Part shown: in pieces, positions 1 to 10,509 of the stretch | Position numbering within the stretch: the stretch's first letter is position 1 | How the letters are laid out: each line of letters begins with the position of its first letter | Assembly (NCBI GenBank): GCA_030435675.1 | Contig: CM059624.1 | Coordinates: forward strand, 10,130,769 to 10,194,768 | DNA from: Steinernema hermaphroditum | Lineage: Eukaryota > Nematoda > Chromadorea > Rhabditida > Steinernematidae | Direction of reading: 5' to 3' | Length of the DNA stretch: 64,000 nt | Translations under genes and position numbers: made by a program | The notes under the pieces: model-generated | Databases searched by the model: none | Seen by the model: only the letters and a program-made list of their open reading frames with translations | What the model was told of the DNA's origin: nothing

Positions 1-559
1 GACAGGCAGGCATGCACATCGGTTGAGGTTGAGGCTGAGGCGCGCAGGAGTTGCATGAGACCTAAAGAGTCGGTTCGTCTTTTGAGGGAGGTGTTTTGTG
101 TTTTTGTACCTGGTAGGTGAGGGATCCGCAGCCACACTGGGAGAACTGCTGTTGGAGTTGTCCGCAGTTGCAGCCGGAAGCGGCGGGAGCCGAGCAGCCG
201 CATTGAGTTTGCATAATGTTTGCACAATCACACCGTTGAACCTTAAAGTGACCGGATGTTAACATCGTGGTCGGACTCAAGTGTTTGCAAAGAGGAGCCG
301 CGCGACGCTTTACGACTTCTTACCTGGAGCTGAAGCTGCTGGCAGTTGCACTGGGGCATCGCCTGCTGGCAACAGGAGGACGCCTGGTTCATCATGCAGC
401 ATTGTCTCTTGGCGCGGATCACCACGGCATCCGCAGATCTCTCCTAAAGGGTACGGTAGGACTCGGCGGGGAAGGGGTGGGTACCTCGGGCTTCGCTTCT
501 TCTTCGGCGCGGGAGAAGGCGACCAGAAAGACGGCGAAGACGAGCCAAACGATTCTCAT
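1..559 (-). CDS. Secreted Cys/Gln-rich protein (5' part, runs off window)
   Basis: Seen: exons 485-559, 324-443, 110-241 and <1-61 join in phase 0 throughout (GT donors at 484, 323 and 109; AG acceptors TTTAG, TTTAAG and TTTAG). The protein starts with a signal peptide (MRIVWLVFAVFLVAFSRA) and a short acidic/Pro stretch. It then becomes a domain dominated by Cys and Gln, with motifs such as QCCMMNQ, CNCQQLQLQ, CGCS, CNCGQLQQQ and CMPAC. Cysteines often occur as CC or CxC. Inference: a secreted disulphide-rich nematode protein; I do not recognise a named family. The first intron is only 41 nt. The gene continues to the left of base 1, so the C terminus is missing. Alternative: a cuticle or mucin-like structural protein. 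Confidence 0.75.
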
Positions 560-1690
560 GGTCAAGAAGACTGCAATGACAAAGGAATCCAATGATGTCG
601 CCTCGAAGTGCGCGGTAAACAAACAAAAAAAGCGAAAGAGTGCGCGAGGAACAGTGGACGGAGCGACCGCTGGGCCGTAAACAAGCGAAGAGCGCCGCGC
701 TCCGAGCGCAGGCCTAGGGCGACTGAGGACGACGAACGGTAATGACCGGTCGGAGGGCGGCGGCTTCAAATATATATCGTCTTCGGACGGGCGGGCGGGA
801 TTAGCCTCGGGACAAAGGAGGTACCGACAAGAAGGAGAAGCCGCGCTGGAATTCGATGATGACATCGGGGGACAGGGCAAAAACACCTTCTTGAAACTGT
901 CGCAAAAAAAAGAAACATGTTTGCCTTCGGTAGATGATGACCACTGGGTAAAGGTGTCCTTTGGCCAGTTCTGTTTTTATCGGATGAATAATACCCTCTT
1001 GAGTGACTGGACTCTTTAATTTCAATGTCAACAAGGTTTCAAGTGATCCATCGAGAGATCTGCCCATCTTTCCTGGCATCTTTCTCGTCAGGTTCTGTTA
1101 TTCATATGGACATCCACTTCTTTCATTCTCCAAAACGACCAAAGATGTAACGAGCAGGTCTGCCATGACTCTTATAACGGAGAATTGAACAGATCTCCGA
1201 CTCCTCTCCCTTATTTGCCTTTGCGAACTCAAAACCTTTCGAACTGCCCACAGGCTGGCCCGACAAGTTCCACTCTCCGTGTTTGCAAAAGACCTAACCA
1301 TGCGTCGTCCATCCGAAGTGGCCTTTGTTTTACAGCGATTTCCAAAGAATTATGCGAAAAACAAACATTCCAGGAGTCCTCTCGTCGGGACACCTTCCCC
1401 GCGAACCTCTTCTGGACTACGGTATTCCCACAGCCTGAGGTGTTTCTTGCGCCCTCACGTAGGGTCGGAGCTAATCGTTTCGCGCAGCGTCTGCTCGTGA
1501 GCTAAAAACGCTCGCGCTGATCGTGTCGTTAGCGTGATCATCCGGCCCCTTCGGAGCTAATCGACCGCCGAAAACAAACGCGCCCCTCGTCGAGACCTCC
1601 TCGATCGCACTTCAAAAAACACGTGTTAACCGAAGGCGCCACACGCGCGTGACCGTCGGCTCCAAGTGCCCCTCACAGCGACCGTTTTTT
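560..1690. other. Intergenic, no gene seen
   Basis: This interval lies between two minus-strand genes: upstream of the Cys-rich gene and downstream of the lipase at 1726. Open frames here are short, lack splice partners and show no recognisable domain. A TATA-like TATATAT at about 770-776 may belong to the promoter of the Cys-rich gene. Confidence 0.5.
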
Positions 1691-1725
1691 GTTTATTGGA
1701 GGGCTAAGGTACATCACAGGCCTAT

Positions 1726-3049
1726 CTACACGTCGGTGCATCCGCTCTCGCCGTACTCGGACACCATGTGACCGAAGTAGTGGAGGTGGTCCTCGATGCT
1801 CCAGTCCATCTGGCCGTCGCTGCAGTTGTCGCTGTCGTCCAGTTTGCACTCCTTGAACGGGGCTCCGCTGGCCATGTTGTTGTTGTACCACACCTCGTAC
1901 TTGTGGTGCACGTAGCCCTCCATGTTGCGGAAGGGCACGTGGGGCACCAAGTCGCGTTTGTGGGTCACGCGGAACGAGTAGGTGAACTGAAATGAACCCT
2001 TTTTGAAGGAAATTGGGAATGGGTTTTTTTTGGAAAATGGTCGGAGAAATAGAATCTAGACTTTTAGACTTCCACTCTTCCTAGTAAAGTCACTTTTTCG
2101 TTTAAAGTGAGGGAAGACCGGTCGCACAGGGCCACGAAGACAGACATCTCTGTCTCGTTTGCAAACTTTAGCACTTTCGAACGCCAAAAACGAGACAGAA
2201 ATGTCTCCGAGACCATTTGACCGGTTTAAAAGATGAAAGCCTCCGAGAGAGTGGCCGGTTCACCTCACCTGAGCATCGTGGGCATTGGCAAAGTCCTGGT
2301 CGCCGGTGCGGGGCTGGCCGAAAGTGACCAGCTTGAGCTTGTCCTTCGTGGTGTACTGCAGTTTCAACATCGTGCCGGCGCAGAGGGTGGCCATGGAGCC
2401 TCCGAGAGAGTGGCCGGTCACCCACACTTCGTAGTCGGGGTACTTGTTCCTCAGGGAGAGGAAGTCGTCCTTCACGCCGTTCACCCAGAGGAGGTTAAAG
2501 GCGTTGAAGAAGTACTCGCTGACGTTTCCGCCGCCGATGAACGCCACCTTCTTGGTGAAGATCGTCTTGTCGGCCTCCATGAGCAGCTGTGTGACTCCCT
2601 GGGAACCACTGAAAAAGACTACCGTTATTTATTCATTTAAATTGTTCTTTTTTAATCATTGTACTACTGTAGATGGCAAATTCCTCTGAATACCGTAATC
2701 CTTCGGGTGGAAACTGACCGGAAAGAGACGATGATGGCCTTGTCGGCGCGAGAGGCGGCGACAAAAGCGGCGCAAGTGTCCTTTCCACTTGGATCGCAGA
2801 CCTGCGTGAGAAGACGTTTGTACTGAAACGTTTCCTCGGTCAGAGGCGATTTTCCGAAGCCCCAAGTACCTCTCCCTGAGGGAAGATGCGCTTCACGCAG
2901 CGCTGCGGATCGTCGGCGTAGGCAGCGGCGCTCATGGGGAGCATCCTGGCCCTGGCGAATCCGTCCTGGTAGGCGGCATCAAGCTCGAGGGGCTTCGTGG
3001 TGGCGAATCCGAGGAGGCCGAGGAGAGTGAAGGCGAAGAAGACGTTCAT
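1726..3049 (-). CDS. Secreted class 3 lipase, copy 1 (catalytic triad intact)
   Basis: Predicted to hydrolyse acyl esters outside the cell. Exons 2870-3049, 2719-2822, 2269-2608 and 1726-1986 give 294 residues. Seen: signal peptide MNVFFAFTLLGLLGFATT; the family N-terminal motif RMLPMSAAAYADDP; the nucleophile elbow VTGHSLGGS (Ser about 162); the Asp motif HKRDLVPHVP; the His motif EDHLHYF. These three match the Ser-Asp-His triad of fungal-type class 3 lipases (PF01764). Polyadenylation signal AATAAA is at 1692-1697 (minus). It has one more intron than the plus-strand copies, within the FRG strand. It is the only copy on the minus strand and is separated from the main array by about 10 kb. 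Intron 3 carries a copy of the active-site coding segment. Confidence 0.92.
2080..2230. repeat. Palindromic repeat in lipase copy 1 intron 3
   Basis: GACAGACATCTCTGTCTCGTTT is mirrored about 35 bp later by AAACGAGACAGAAATGTCT. A related GACAGACATTTCTGTCTC lies at about 12492. Probably a short inverted-repeat element family. Confidence 0.5.
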
Positions 3050-3113
3050 CCTCGAGAAGGCGGCGGAGGGGAACTGCCCGGGACGGGAAAACGGATTTCC
3101 TTAAAGGTGCGGC

Positions 3114-3146
3114 GATAAGCGACGGAACCTTGTCGGGACTGATAAG
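3114..3146 (-). promoter_or_regulatory. GATA sites upstream of lipase copy 1
   Basis: GATAAG at 3114-3119 and TGATAAG at 3140-3146 lie 65-97 bp upstream of the ATG. In nematodes such sites bind intestinal GATA factors of the ELT-2 type. Function is inferred from motif and position only. Confidence 0.5.
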
Positions 3147-3548
3147 GCGAGGAGACGCTGTCCGGAGTCCCCGGAGATCCGGGCGGGTCGATTCTGCAGA
3201 GGAGAATCCCCGGAACTGATCAGAGCTGCCCTAAGCGCCTTTCCCGGTGGTGCTGAATCAGGCACCTCCGGTGTTTGCTCACAAAGCCGCTCCCGAGCAT
3301 TCTTCAAAGCTTCTTGCATCACCTCCGCGGCACAGATCTCTCGATCGGATGATAAAAGAGTACTACTGCACTGCCTACGTCAGAGGATCCTTTTGTCTGC
3401 ACAAGTAGCACGTGTCCCGGCACCTTATCTTCAAAAATGTTGTCGAACGAGGTGAACTAAAGTCATACGGTTCCACTCTACACTGCCTAAAATCCAGTTA
3501 TTTATTTAAACTTACTCGTATGCACAAAACAAAAATCATCTACAGAGC

Positions 3549-4291
3549 TCAGAAAATCTGTCTTCCAACGGCGTCCCGGGCATCCGTCTTGTGGTCCTTC
3601 ATCTGGGAACGGCTCTCGTATGTGCAGATCGTGACTTGCTGGCGGAAATCTTTCTGGAACTCGCCGCGGAGACCGATGTAGTAGATTCGTGTGTTCACAG
3701 GGTTGTTCTTCTTGTCGCCAAAGTTGGAGGGGAAGTGGATAGTGAGGTGAGAGATGCTGTTGAACTTAGCGGCGCGGAGTGGGTAGTCGATGCTGGCCAT
3801 CTCGTCCTGCTTCAGATCGAATTCCTGCTCGGCCGCCAACCCCACATCTTCGCAGGACATCTGCAAGAAGCCCATGTTACACGGACAGAGATATTCTTAA
3901 AATTGCCGAAGGCCGATCTTTGTAGAGACGCATCTTGACAGGATGAGTGTCATCTTCGTCGCCAATCAAAGTGATTCCGGTGAGCTTGACATGACCCTTG
4001 AATGGGATGTTGAAGATCAGCTCTGGGTCGTCATCCGATTCAACAAAGATCGACCTAAAACGAGCTTCGTAGCAGTTGTTTCTGGACGATCAGATCGTAC
4101 CTATCAAAGCGATTTTCCCAAGTTTTCAGGACTTTCTTTCCGGAACCGTCGACAGCTTCTCCGAGTACCGTGACTCTCTCGAGATCGATGCTGTTCACCA
4201 TGTTGTACTGCAGGAATTCGGTGTCTTCAGGGGCCATCTCCTGGGCACATGCGCCTCCATGTCCATGGCCTCCACCTCCATGTGAGCACAT
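3549..4291 (-). CDS. pithd1: PITH domain protein (PITHD1-like)
   Basis: PITH-domain proteins carry the proteasome-interacting fold found at the C terminus of thioredoxin-like 1. Seen: exons 4101-4291, 3907-4054 and 3549-3860 give 216 residues, near the roughly 210 of animal PITHD1. The His/Gly-rich start ([13 protein letters not shown]), a central [17 protein letters not shown] block and a C-terminal [11 protein letters not shown] segment match the family in order. Intron 2 has no usable GT donor. A GC-AG intron (TCG|GC at 3906, CAG at 3863-3861) restores frame and family alignment, so this junction is the least certain part. AATAAA is at 3501-3506 (minus). No signal peptide or membrane segment is seen, so a cytosolic or nuclear protein is expected. 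Confidence 0.88.
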
Positions 4292-4570
4292 CTTAGGAAT
4301 TATATCCTGAAAATACGCATAACACTAGGGTGACCTAGGACAAATCTCACGCAAACGCAAATCACGCAAAACCCACGAAACTAATCAGCTAAACACAAAT
4401 GAAAGTTTTCCCGCCATTCCAGACTGGACATTATGCTGCAGACAGTGGCCCAATCAACACAACACCATTTCGCACATCTCTCTAAGGGATAACCGGTCCA
4501 ACCTGTGGATGAGAAGAACAGAACAAGGCAGAAAAACAGATTTAACAAAAGAAACCAACAACAACTCAAC

Positions 4571-5739
4571 TCACGCAATATCGGCTTTTATCCTCTGCAC
4601 AGCGCTCCGGATTTCCGGATTCGTGTCGAAGAGGCTTATCCTCTTCAGTTCACAGTTATTTAGATTGAGATGCAGCGAGCGAATTGCTTCTTCGTATCCT
4701 TTGTGGATGGCGTCCATATTGTCGACAAACGCAAGGAGATCCGCCTGGAAGGTGTACGACTTGTCGAGCTTCTCTGCGAAGAAACATCGCAGCTTCACGC
4801 TTGCTTCCTGAAGTCGGTTCAGCAAAGCCTAAATTTGACGAATTTTCTGAGCTTAAAAAGACAGTGCAAAGTCTACTTCGAATTCGACGATCGACTCCGT
4901 GATGGTCATGTCGAGTTTTGCACACAGCAGCGGTTTCCAGTCGGCGCTCATCTTCGCCAAGGCGCTCCATTCGGGCATTTGCGCAACGGCGTTCCGCTGC
5001 TCGACGAAGTTGTTTATCTCGGCGATCTGCGCGTCCATCTCGCCGTCCAGCTTCTCCAGAGTCGATATTACCGTCTGCATCACGTTCTGGAATCAGAGGA
5101 GTGAGGATAAACAAGCGAACAAAGAAAAGAATCGCGAAAATAACGAAGTCGAGGAAGGAGGCGAAAGGCGAGGCACAGACGACCACACACAGCGATTCAG
5201 GCGAGACGGACTCGGCGAGGAACATTTCGAAATAATTTCTGTGCAAGGCTGTCAAAACCAGCAAAAGCGGAACTTTTGCTGCTCAGAATGGGAAACATCG
5301 TGATAGTATGCCAGTATTCCGGTCATCTCTTCGGCCTGCTCCACACAATTTTCCAAATTCCAACCATAAACAGGAGATCGGGATCAAGACGCAGGCTATC
5401 GTACTACAGAAACGATATTACAGCAAAAATTCATTCCGGAGCCATTCTGTTGTTTTCGAGGTAGACCGCTCAACCGATTCGTCCGAATAACTTTTTCAGC
5501 AAAAATCTAAATAGTCTAGAGAGTCCACCATTTCTGAAAGACCCCAGAGGTGGATCGGTGCTGCAGCACTTTGTTTTGTAGACTTTTTTTGAAGTAACGC
5601 ACATGTGTAAAATGTAATTCGCTCGATTTTTTTTGTCAATTTGTACCTTTTCGAAGTGATTCTGTGCCAGGAAGACGAAGTGCGTCAGTATTTCGGCTGA
5701 TCTTTCGATGTCACTTTTGACGTCCAAATCACACGACAC
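4571..5739 (-). CDS. Small coiled-coil protein, unknown function (5' end uncertain)
   Basis: Not recognised. Exons 4571-4828, 4877-5086 and probably 5647-5739 join in phase 0 with good splice sites (TTATCAG, ATTCCAG and AATTTAG acceptors). The protein is helical and charged, with heptad-like runs (LEKLDGEMDAQIAEINNFVE; ADLLAFVDNMDAIHKGYEE), and no signal peptide. The 5647-5739 exon has no ATG, so either an upstream start exon is missed or translation begins in the 4877-5086 exon (ATG near 5080). Size and coiled-coil character would fit a subunit of a small coiled-coil complex (BLOC/BORC or kinetochore type), but no diagnostic motif supports that. The upstream intron is about 560 bp. Confidence 0.6.
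5375..5510. repeat. Diverged copy of a short palindromic repeat
   Basis: GTAGACCGCTCAA followed by a TTCGTCCGAATAA-type arm at about 5461-5490 also occurs at 12421-12455. An imperfect mirrored arm (AAAAATTCATTCCGGA) lies at about 5425-5440. It sits inside an intron of the coiled-coil gene and looks like an old MITE fragment. Confidence 0.4.
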
Positions 5740-6577
5740 CTGATAAGTTAATCCTAAAACGGGATTCTATTGTGTTGTGTGGATCTTTTGGGTAAACAGC
5801 GCGTTCGTTTCGCCGTTAACCTCTCCTTGATAAGACCTCCTCGCGGCCAGGGTAAACTCGCCATGCAAAGACACGTGTAGAATGGCGTGATGCCTAATCT
5901 GCTTAGGGAACGCGGATCGAGATGAGATTCAATGGACGAGGACAGGACGTTGATGTCAAAATCACGTAGGACAACAAGTTCAAGTCATCCTTTGGCTAAA
6001 TTGAGAGTTATGGCATGAATTGCATGCAAAGGACTCTTGACAAACAAGACTGATATCCATCAATACAGCCCAGCAGATCGATTTAAATATCTCTTTTCGA
6101 TGGAATACCATAATATTGAAAATCATACTTTCTAGCACTTTATGCAAACATGGCGTCTACAGATCATTACCGTACTGGAATGTGTCCCAGCTGATGTTTG
6201 TAGTCTGCGATAGGACTGTTGTATCAAATAATCAGTCTTTCGATTGTTATTATGAAGGATTACAACACATTTGGTGCCCGAGATGGATATCACATGAAAG
6301 GCCACTTCACCAACAATCAGTCAATGTAACCAGGTTACGAACTTTTCGAACTCAGAGAAGCACCACAATAAACAAAAGCTCTGTATTTTCCACAACTTTA
6401 ATCTATTAGCACACCAAGTGTTCCTTTCTGCAAGTGGTATCGACGACGTCGCTTCCTTAGAAGGGACACGGAACACCATGTCGTTGACGTCTTCCCCTTT
6501 GGCAGCGTGAGACTAACGCTCATTATGGAGGTCAAGTATCGTTAAGACTCCTCCTTGCACAGAGAAAGCACTTTACT
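5740..6577. other. Intergenic, no gene seen
   Basis: AT-rich sequence between the coiled-coil gene and the repeat region. No open frame with splice support and no RNA gene were recognised. Confidence 0.4.
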
Positions 6578-7030
6578 TTACTTTATTTCCCGAATCAAAG
6601 GCTTTGCGCCTTGCAGGACACCGAAAAATAGACAAACAGAGGAAGTCTCATTGCTGCAGGCTTCATCCCTGGCGTAGCGGTGGTGTCGAACCGGTCTTAG
6701 ACGGCGCGCTTCACGGGGCATCTGGGAATCGGCGAAACTTCGGGAATGGCGACGGAACATCTTCTTTGCGGGCGTTTGCGGCACAGCGGACGCTTCTGAG
6801 CTCGCATCTGCTTCGGAGAGATGAGCCCATGGTCCGGGAGTTGCGTCTTTGCTGGTGGTGGCATCCTCAGAGCGTCGGCGACCTTCGGGATGACATCTCG
6901 CGCTGCCGGATTCCTGGCGTCGGACATCTTGTTGTCAACGGTGGTGGGACTACGGCTTCCGGGTGTCCCAATTCCCTCTGGAAGCCGGAAAACTCACAAC
7001 TGCCACAGGGTTTACCATCAGACCAACCGG
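6578..7030 (-). repeat. Dispersed repeat family A, copy 1
   Basis: Read on the minus strand this segment matches 10510-10982 (plus) along most of its length, and a shortened copy occurs at 11508-11636. Shared landmarks include a CTCTGGAAGCC-like block, a GATGTCATCCCGAAGGTCGCC block, GATTCCCAGATGCCCCGTGA and a terminal AATAAA. Copy 1 still contains an open frame of 76 codons (6697-6927 minus, starting MSDARNPAARDVIPK). Copy 2 has stops and shifts in that frame. The common AATAAA end suggests a repeat derived from a transcript or containing a gene fragment. The family identity is unknown. Confidence 0.65.
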
Positions 7031-7051
7031 ACACTCGGAGAGCGACCGGAG

Positions 7052-7085
7052 GGACCGACCGCTCGCCACCGCGAGCGGTCGGTCC
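7052..7085. repeat. Perfect 15-bp inverted repeat (hairpin)
   Basis: GGACCGACCGCTCGC at 7052-7066 is followed, after a 4-nt CACC loop, by its exact reverse complement at 7071-7085. It lies 20 bp outside the left target-site duplication of the Harbinger element. Confidence 0.8.
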
Positions 7086-7125
7086 AAGCACACATAGTGG
7101 AATGTTAAGGCTCGTTCATACTCAG

Positions 7126-7310
7126 CGTGACGGTGACGGTGACGGTGACCGTGACGGTGACGAGCTGACCGTGACGTCACCGGTGACGTCACCCGCGATA
7201 TCACAGGCGACGTCACCGGTGATCCAGTATGAACACCTTGGTGACCGTCACAGTGACGCCGCTGGTGACGGCGACCGTGACGCCCCGTCTCTTTCTCCTT
7301 TCATCTCTGC
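7126..7310. repeat. Left subterminal GTGACG array of the Harbinger element
   Basis: Repeated GTGACG/GTGACC hexamers, with GTGACGTCAC palindromes, fill the left end of the transposon. They mirror the array at the right end and are probable binding sites for the transposase or MADF protein. Confidence 0.75.
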
Positions 7311-7378
7311 GCACTGATGCTGCCATGAACTTTTTGTATGCGTACCTATAGTTCTGCTTCACCCATTCGCCTTTTCAG

Positions 7379-8075
7379 ATGAGCATCGACGACGAAAACA
7401 GTGTTTTGATTGAGCTGATACAAACACAGCCGATACTGTATGATCTCCGAGCCGAAGGCTTCTGCAACAAACGAAAGAAACAAGAAGTTTGGGAGAAGGT
7501 GAATTCAGAATGGAATGAGAAGCGCATTGTTCCCACTGATGTCGAATCGACCAAGGCGCGCTGGAAGAACCTCCGTGCAACATACGGGCGCAACAAGAAG
7601 AAGCTTCCATCTGGAAGCTCGAGCTCCGACGCTATTGTATGGCCGCTCTTCTCGGCAATGCGTTGGATTGATAAGTACGAAGTTGACAGAGCACAGTAAG
7701 CCATCTTCTCGTACTTTACACTGCATGTCTTGCAGGCTGTCGAGCCAGGTGTCCGAAGACATCGATGTTTTTCGATACGAAAGCGATCAAGATGAGAACG
7801 ATTATGGACTGGAAGGAGCCGGAACGAGTGCACCGAAACCGAAGAAAAAGAAAAGGAAGTCGACTGAATGCACTGCGCTGGTGGACTACATCCAGAAAAC
7901 AAATATTGAAATCAACGCTGAAGAACGCGCCAACCAGGATCGCCATGCAGACGAAGGTAGCGAAAACTTCCATTTCGCCATGGATATTGCTCATACGCTC
8001 GATCGCCTGCCATACGAGAAGCAGAAAGAAAAGAAGCGACGCATCATGAACATTGTGTACGAGGATGACATCTAG
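7379..8075 (+). CDS. Harbinger accessory MADF-BESS DNA-binding protein
   Basis: Second protein of the transposon; Myb/MADF-type partners help the Harbinger transposase enter the nucleus and bind the ends. Exons 7379-7695 and 7736-8075 give 218 residues. Seen: an N-terminal MADF (Myb-like trihelix) domain, with the helix LIELIQTQPILYDLR, the segment KQEVWEKV and WKNLRATYGRNKKK, at residues 5-95. A Lys/Arg-rich KPKKKKRKS nuclear localisation signal follows at about 145, and a C-terminal BESS-like helix (LDRLPYEKQKEKKRRIMNIVYE). A TTTTCAG acceptor directly precedes the ATG, so an upstream non-coding exon or a short extra coding exon (ATG near 7326) is possible. Confidence 0.88.
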
Positions 8076-8186
8076 TAAAGCTTGTTAACACATGTCTCTA
8101 TGATTTAAACGTAGCTTAATCCAGTGAAACGTATCTGAATTATCCTATTAGAATTGTCTTCGGACATAGTATCTTTGTTCATTTAG

Positions 8187-9456
8187 ATGACCCACTTACG
8201 TAAACTTCTTCTGAAGAGGAGGGCGATACTTCTTGGAATCTTGCTTTCGAAGCAGTATGGTAGAGCTCGAAGAGGGCCAACACGATCGTTTTTGAAGACC
8301 AGGAAGAAATATGGAGAATATTGGACGCTGTTTCATCAACTACGTCGGGATGATGACAAATTTTTTGAATACGTTCGAATGAAACAGTCAACCTTTGACA
8401 ACCTGTTGTCGAATCTACGACAATCGACAACCACATCTACGACAATCGCTCCAGAAGAGATGCTCGTCATCACTTTGCGCTTCTTGGCGACGGGATCAAG
8501 CTACCGTACCCTCCAGTTCAATTTTCGGATTGGGGTGTAAGTTATTGGTTGGGCTACAAATGTATGTTGCTTATAGGTCAACGATCGGATCGGTCATCCG
8601 CAGAACATGCCGCGCGGTCACAAAATGCCTCTATGGCAACGTAAAACTCCCAGGAACGCCTGAAGAATGGCTAGAAATCAGTCGTATGTTCGAGGAGAAG
8701 TGGAATTTTCCGATGGTACTCGGTTAGTTGCCTTCATGAATCACCTTTTAAATCATCATATGCTAATTAGGAGCCATCGATGGTAAACATGTAAAGCTTA
8801 AGAAGCCGCCTCTGTCGGGAAGTTGTTTCTACAACTACAAGGGGAGCTTTTCAATTGTGCTGATGGCTGTTTGTGACGCTCGTTATCGCTTCATCTTCTA
8901 CTCTGTTGGGAATCTCGGCCATGTTCATGACAGCCATGCTTTCCAGAACAGTCCATTTGGCCGTAAACTGTTATGTGGATCCCTCAGATTACCAAATGAT
9001 GCTGCGCTTCCAAACACAAACCAACAAGTCCCGTACTTCTTTCTTGGTGATGGCGCCTTTCCACTTTCGGAACATCTAATGAAACCGTATGCTGGAGCGA
9101 CAAGTGCCATGCGAACAACTTTTAATAGTCGATTATCTCGCGCACGCCGCGTCATCGAAAATGCCTTTGGCATACTGGCAAGTAGGTGGCGGGTTCTCCT
9201 GAACATGATCGAAGCAGATGTCAAGCTTGCCGACCATATCGTTCGAACAACGATACATCTACATAACTTTTTGAGTGAACAAGAACCGTTTGACTTCATA
9301 GCAAGAATTCCAGAAGTTCACCAGGTCCAACAACTGGCGCCCATGTTATTGGATCCAACTCCAGCAAACGATAGATCTCAAGAAATAAGAGAAGTTATTG
9401 CCAGATATTTCCAAGAACAAGGTTTACTTCCCCGGCAGGGAAGCCATCACCGTTAG
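8187..9456 (+). CDS. PIF/Harbinger transposase (DDE_Tnp_4, HARBI1-like)
   Basis: Catalyses cut-and-paste transposition of the surrounding element. Exons 8187-8536, 8577-8722 and 8771-9456 join in frame to 393 residues. Seen: an N-terminal helical region (FFEYVRMKQSTFDNLL) followed by the nuclease core. The first acidic residue is in GAIDGKHVKLKKP, the second in GNLGHVHDSHAF. The Glu is in RARRVIENAFGILASRWR, the classic HARBI1 signature. There are no stops or frameshifts, and length is normal for the family (about 350-420). It lies 111 bp downstream of the MADF gene inside the same terminal repeats. Confidence 0.93.
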
Positions 9457-9724
9457 CATTATCTGTTATTGTAAAAAGTTTGGTACGTTTCCAAACAATG
9501 TTGCTGTTATACACTGTTGTTACAAAGGTTCTATTGGCGTATCTATCGCAAACCTTATCGTAAACGCACGTTCACATTTAAAATTTTGAGGTAATGCAGA
9601 TTCGCGGGGGTTGGGACGCTACAAACTGACCTAGCCGAACTTATGACATTTCCTAAATTTTGAAAAAATTGGCATAAATCAGGCAATCGTGGCAGGACCG
9701 AAGTGGTCTGAACATACGAACTCT

Positions 9725-9886
9725 CCCAGTCACCGACACTGGATCACCAGTGACGTCACCGGTGATGGTCACCGTGATGGTCACCGTGACGGTCACGCGC
9801 GTGTTCATACTGGATCACCGTCACCGTCACCGTCACCGTCACCGTCACCGTCACGGTCACGGTCACGGTCACCGTCACCGTCACGG
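9725..9886. repeat. Right subterminal CGTCAC array of the Harbinger element
   Basis: An inverted counterpart of the left array, with tandem CACCGT/CACGGT hexamers and GGTGACGTCACTGG-like palindromes. Confidence 0.75.
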
Positions 9887-9907
9887 CTGAGTATGAACGA
9901 GCCTTTA

Positions 9908-10146
9908 AACGTATAGATTCTTCACGGTAAATAAGTGAAATCTTGAAGGCGAAACGCACTTATGTTGGCCAAAAAGGACATCTAGACTGAAGTCTGGAAT
10001 GTCATTTGTGTGGCCTCCCAGCTTGAGGCCGGCTGGAAAATGAGAAAGAGAAGCGAAAAACGACAAAAACCGACCGGTCTGAATTTCAAAATGACTTTCT
10101 AGCCTTCTGTCTGGGTGCCCGTCAATGTTGCAACCAGAGATGCCAA
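9908..10146. other. Unique flank between Harbinger element and hexanucleotide array
   Basis: No coding or structural feature recognised. Confidence 0.4.
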
Positions 10147-10154
10147 CTGAGCCT

Positions 10155-10199
<45 letters not shown>

Positions 10200-10254
10200 T
10201 CGGAGCCGGAGCCGGAGCCGGAGCCGGAGTCGGAGTCGGAGCCGGAGCCGGAGT

Positions 10255-10289
<35 letters not shown>

Positions 10290-10386
10290 TCGGAGCCGGA
10301 GCCGGAGCCGGAGCCGGAGTCGGAGTCGGAGTCGGAGTCGGAGTCGGAGTCGGAGCCGGAGCCGGAGTCGGAGCCGGAGCCGGAGT

Positions 10387-10439
<53 letters not shown>

Positions 10440-10509
10440 TCGGAGCCGGAGTCGGAGCCGGAGCCGGAGCCGGAGTCGGAGCCGGAGCCGGAGTCGGAGC
10501 CGGAGTCGG
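10147..10509. repeat. GGAGCC/GGAGTC hexanucleotide tandem array
   Basis: About 60 tandem hexamers, almost all GGAGCC or GGAGTC, with the two types interspersed in an irregular pattern. Because the unit is 6 bp, several frames on both strands stay open (Glu-Pro/Glu-Ser, Ser-Gly/Ser-Asp, Ala-Pro/Thr-Pro). These are repeat artefacts rather than genes. The array abuts the 5' end of repeat family A copy 2. Confidence 0.92.

Larger units (their letters stand above)
7108..9904. mobile_element. Complete PIF/Harbinger DNA transposon (2797 bp)
   Basis: Seen: terminal inverted repeat AGGCTCGTTCATACTCAG at 7108-7125, with its reverse complement at the right end, 9887-9904. The element is flanked by direct TTA copies at 7105-7107 and 9905-9907, the 3-bp TWA target duplication typical of PIF/Harbinger. 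Both ends continue into subterminal arrays of GTGACG/CGTCAC hexamers. Each end also holds an inner GTATGAAC that can pair with the terminal GTTCATAC. The element encodes two proteins in the same orientation: a MADF/BESS DNA-binding protein and a DDE transposase. This two-gene layout is characteristic of the superfamily. Intact frames, near-identical ends and a clean duplication suggest a recent, possibly active copy. Confidence 0.93.

Noticed and set aside
801..1079. 92-codon minus-strand frame
   Set aside because: Isolated, no domain or splice partners, not near a 3' signal.
4656..5303. Overlapping long frames on both strands across the coiled-coil gene
   Set aside because: They are out-of-frame shadows of the exons or run into an intron; no start or domain support.
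7379..9456. Host gene interpretation of the MADF and HARBI1-like proteins
   Set aside because: Both lie inside matching terminal repeats with a TTA target duplication, so they belong to the transposon.
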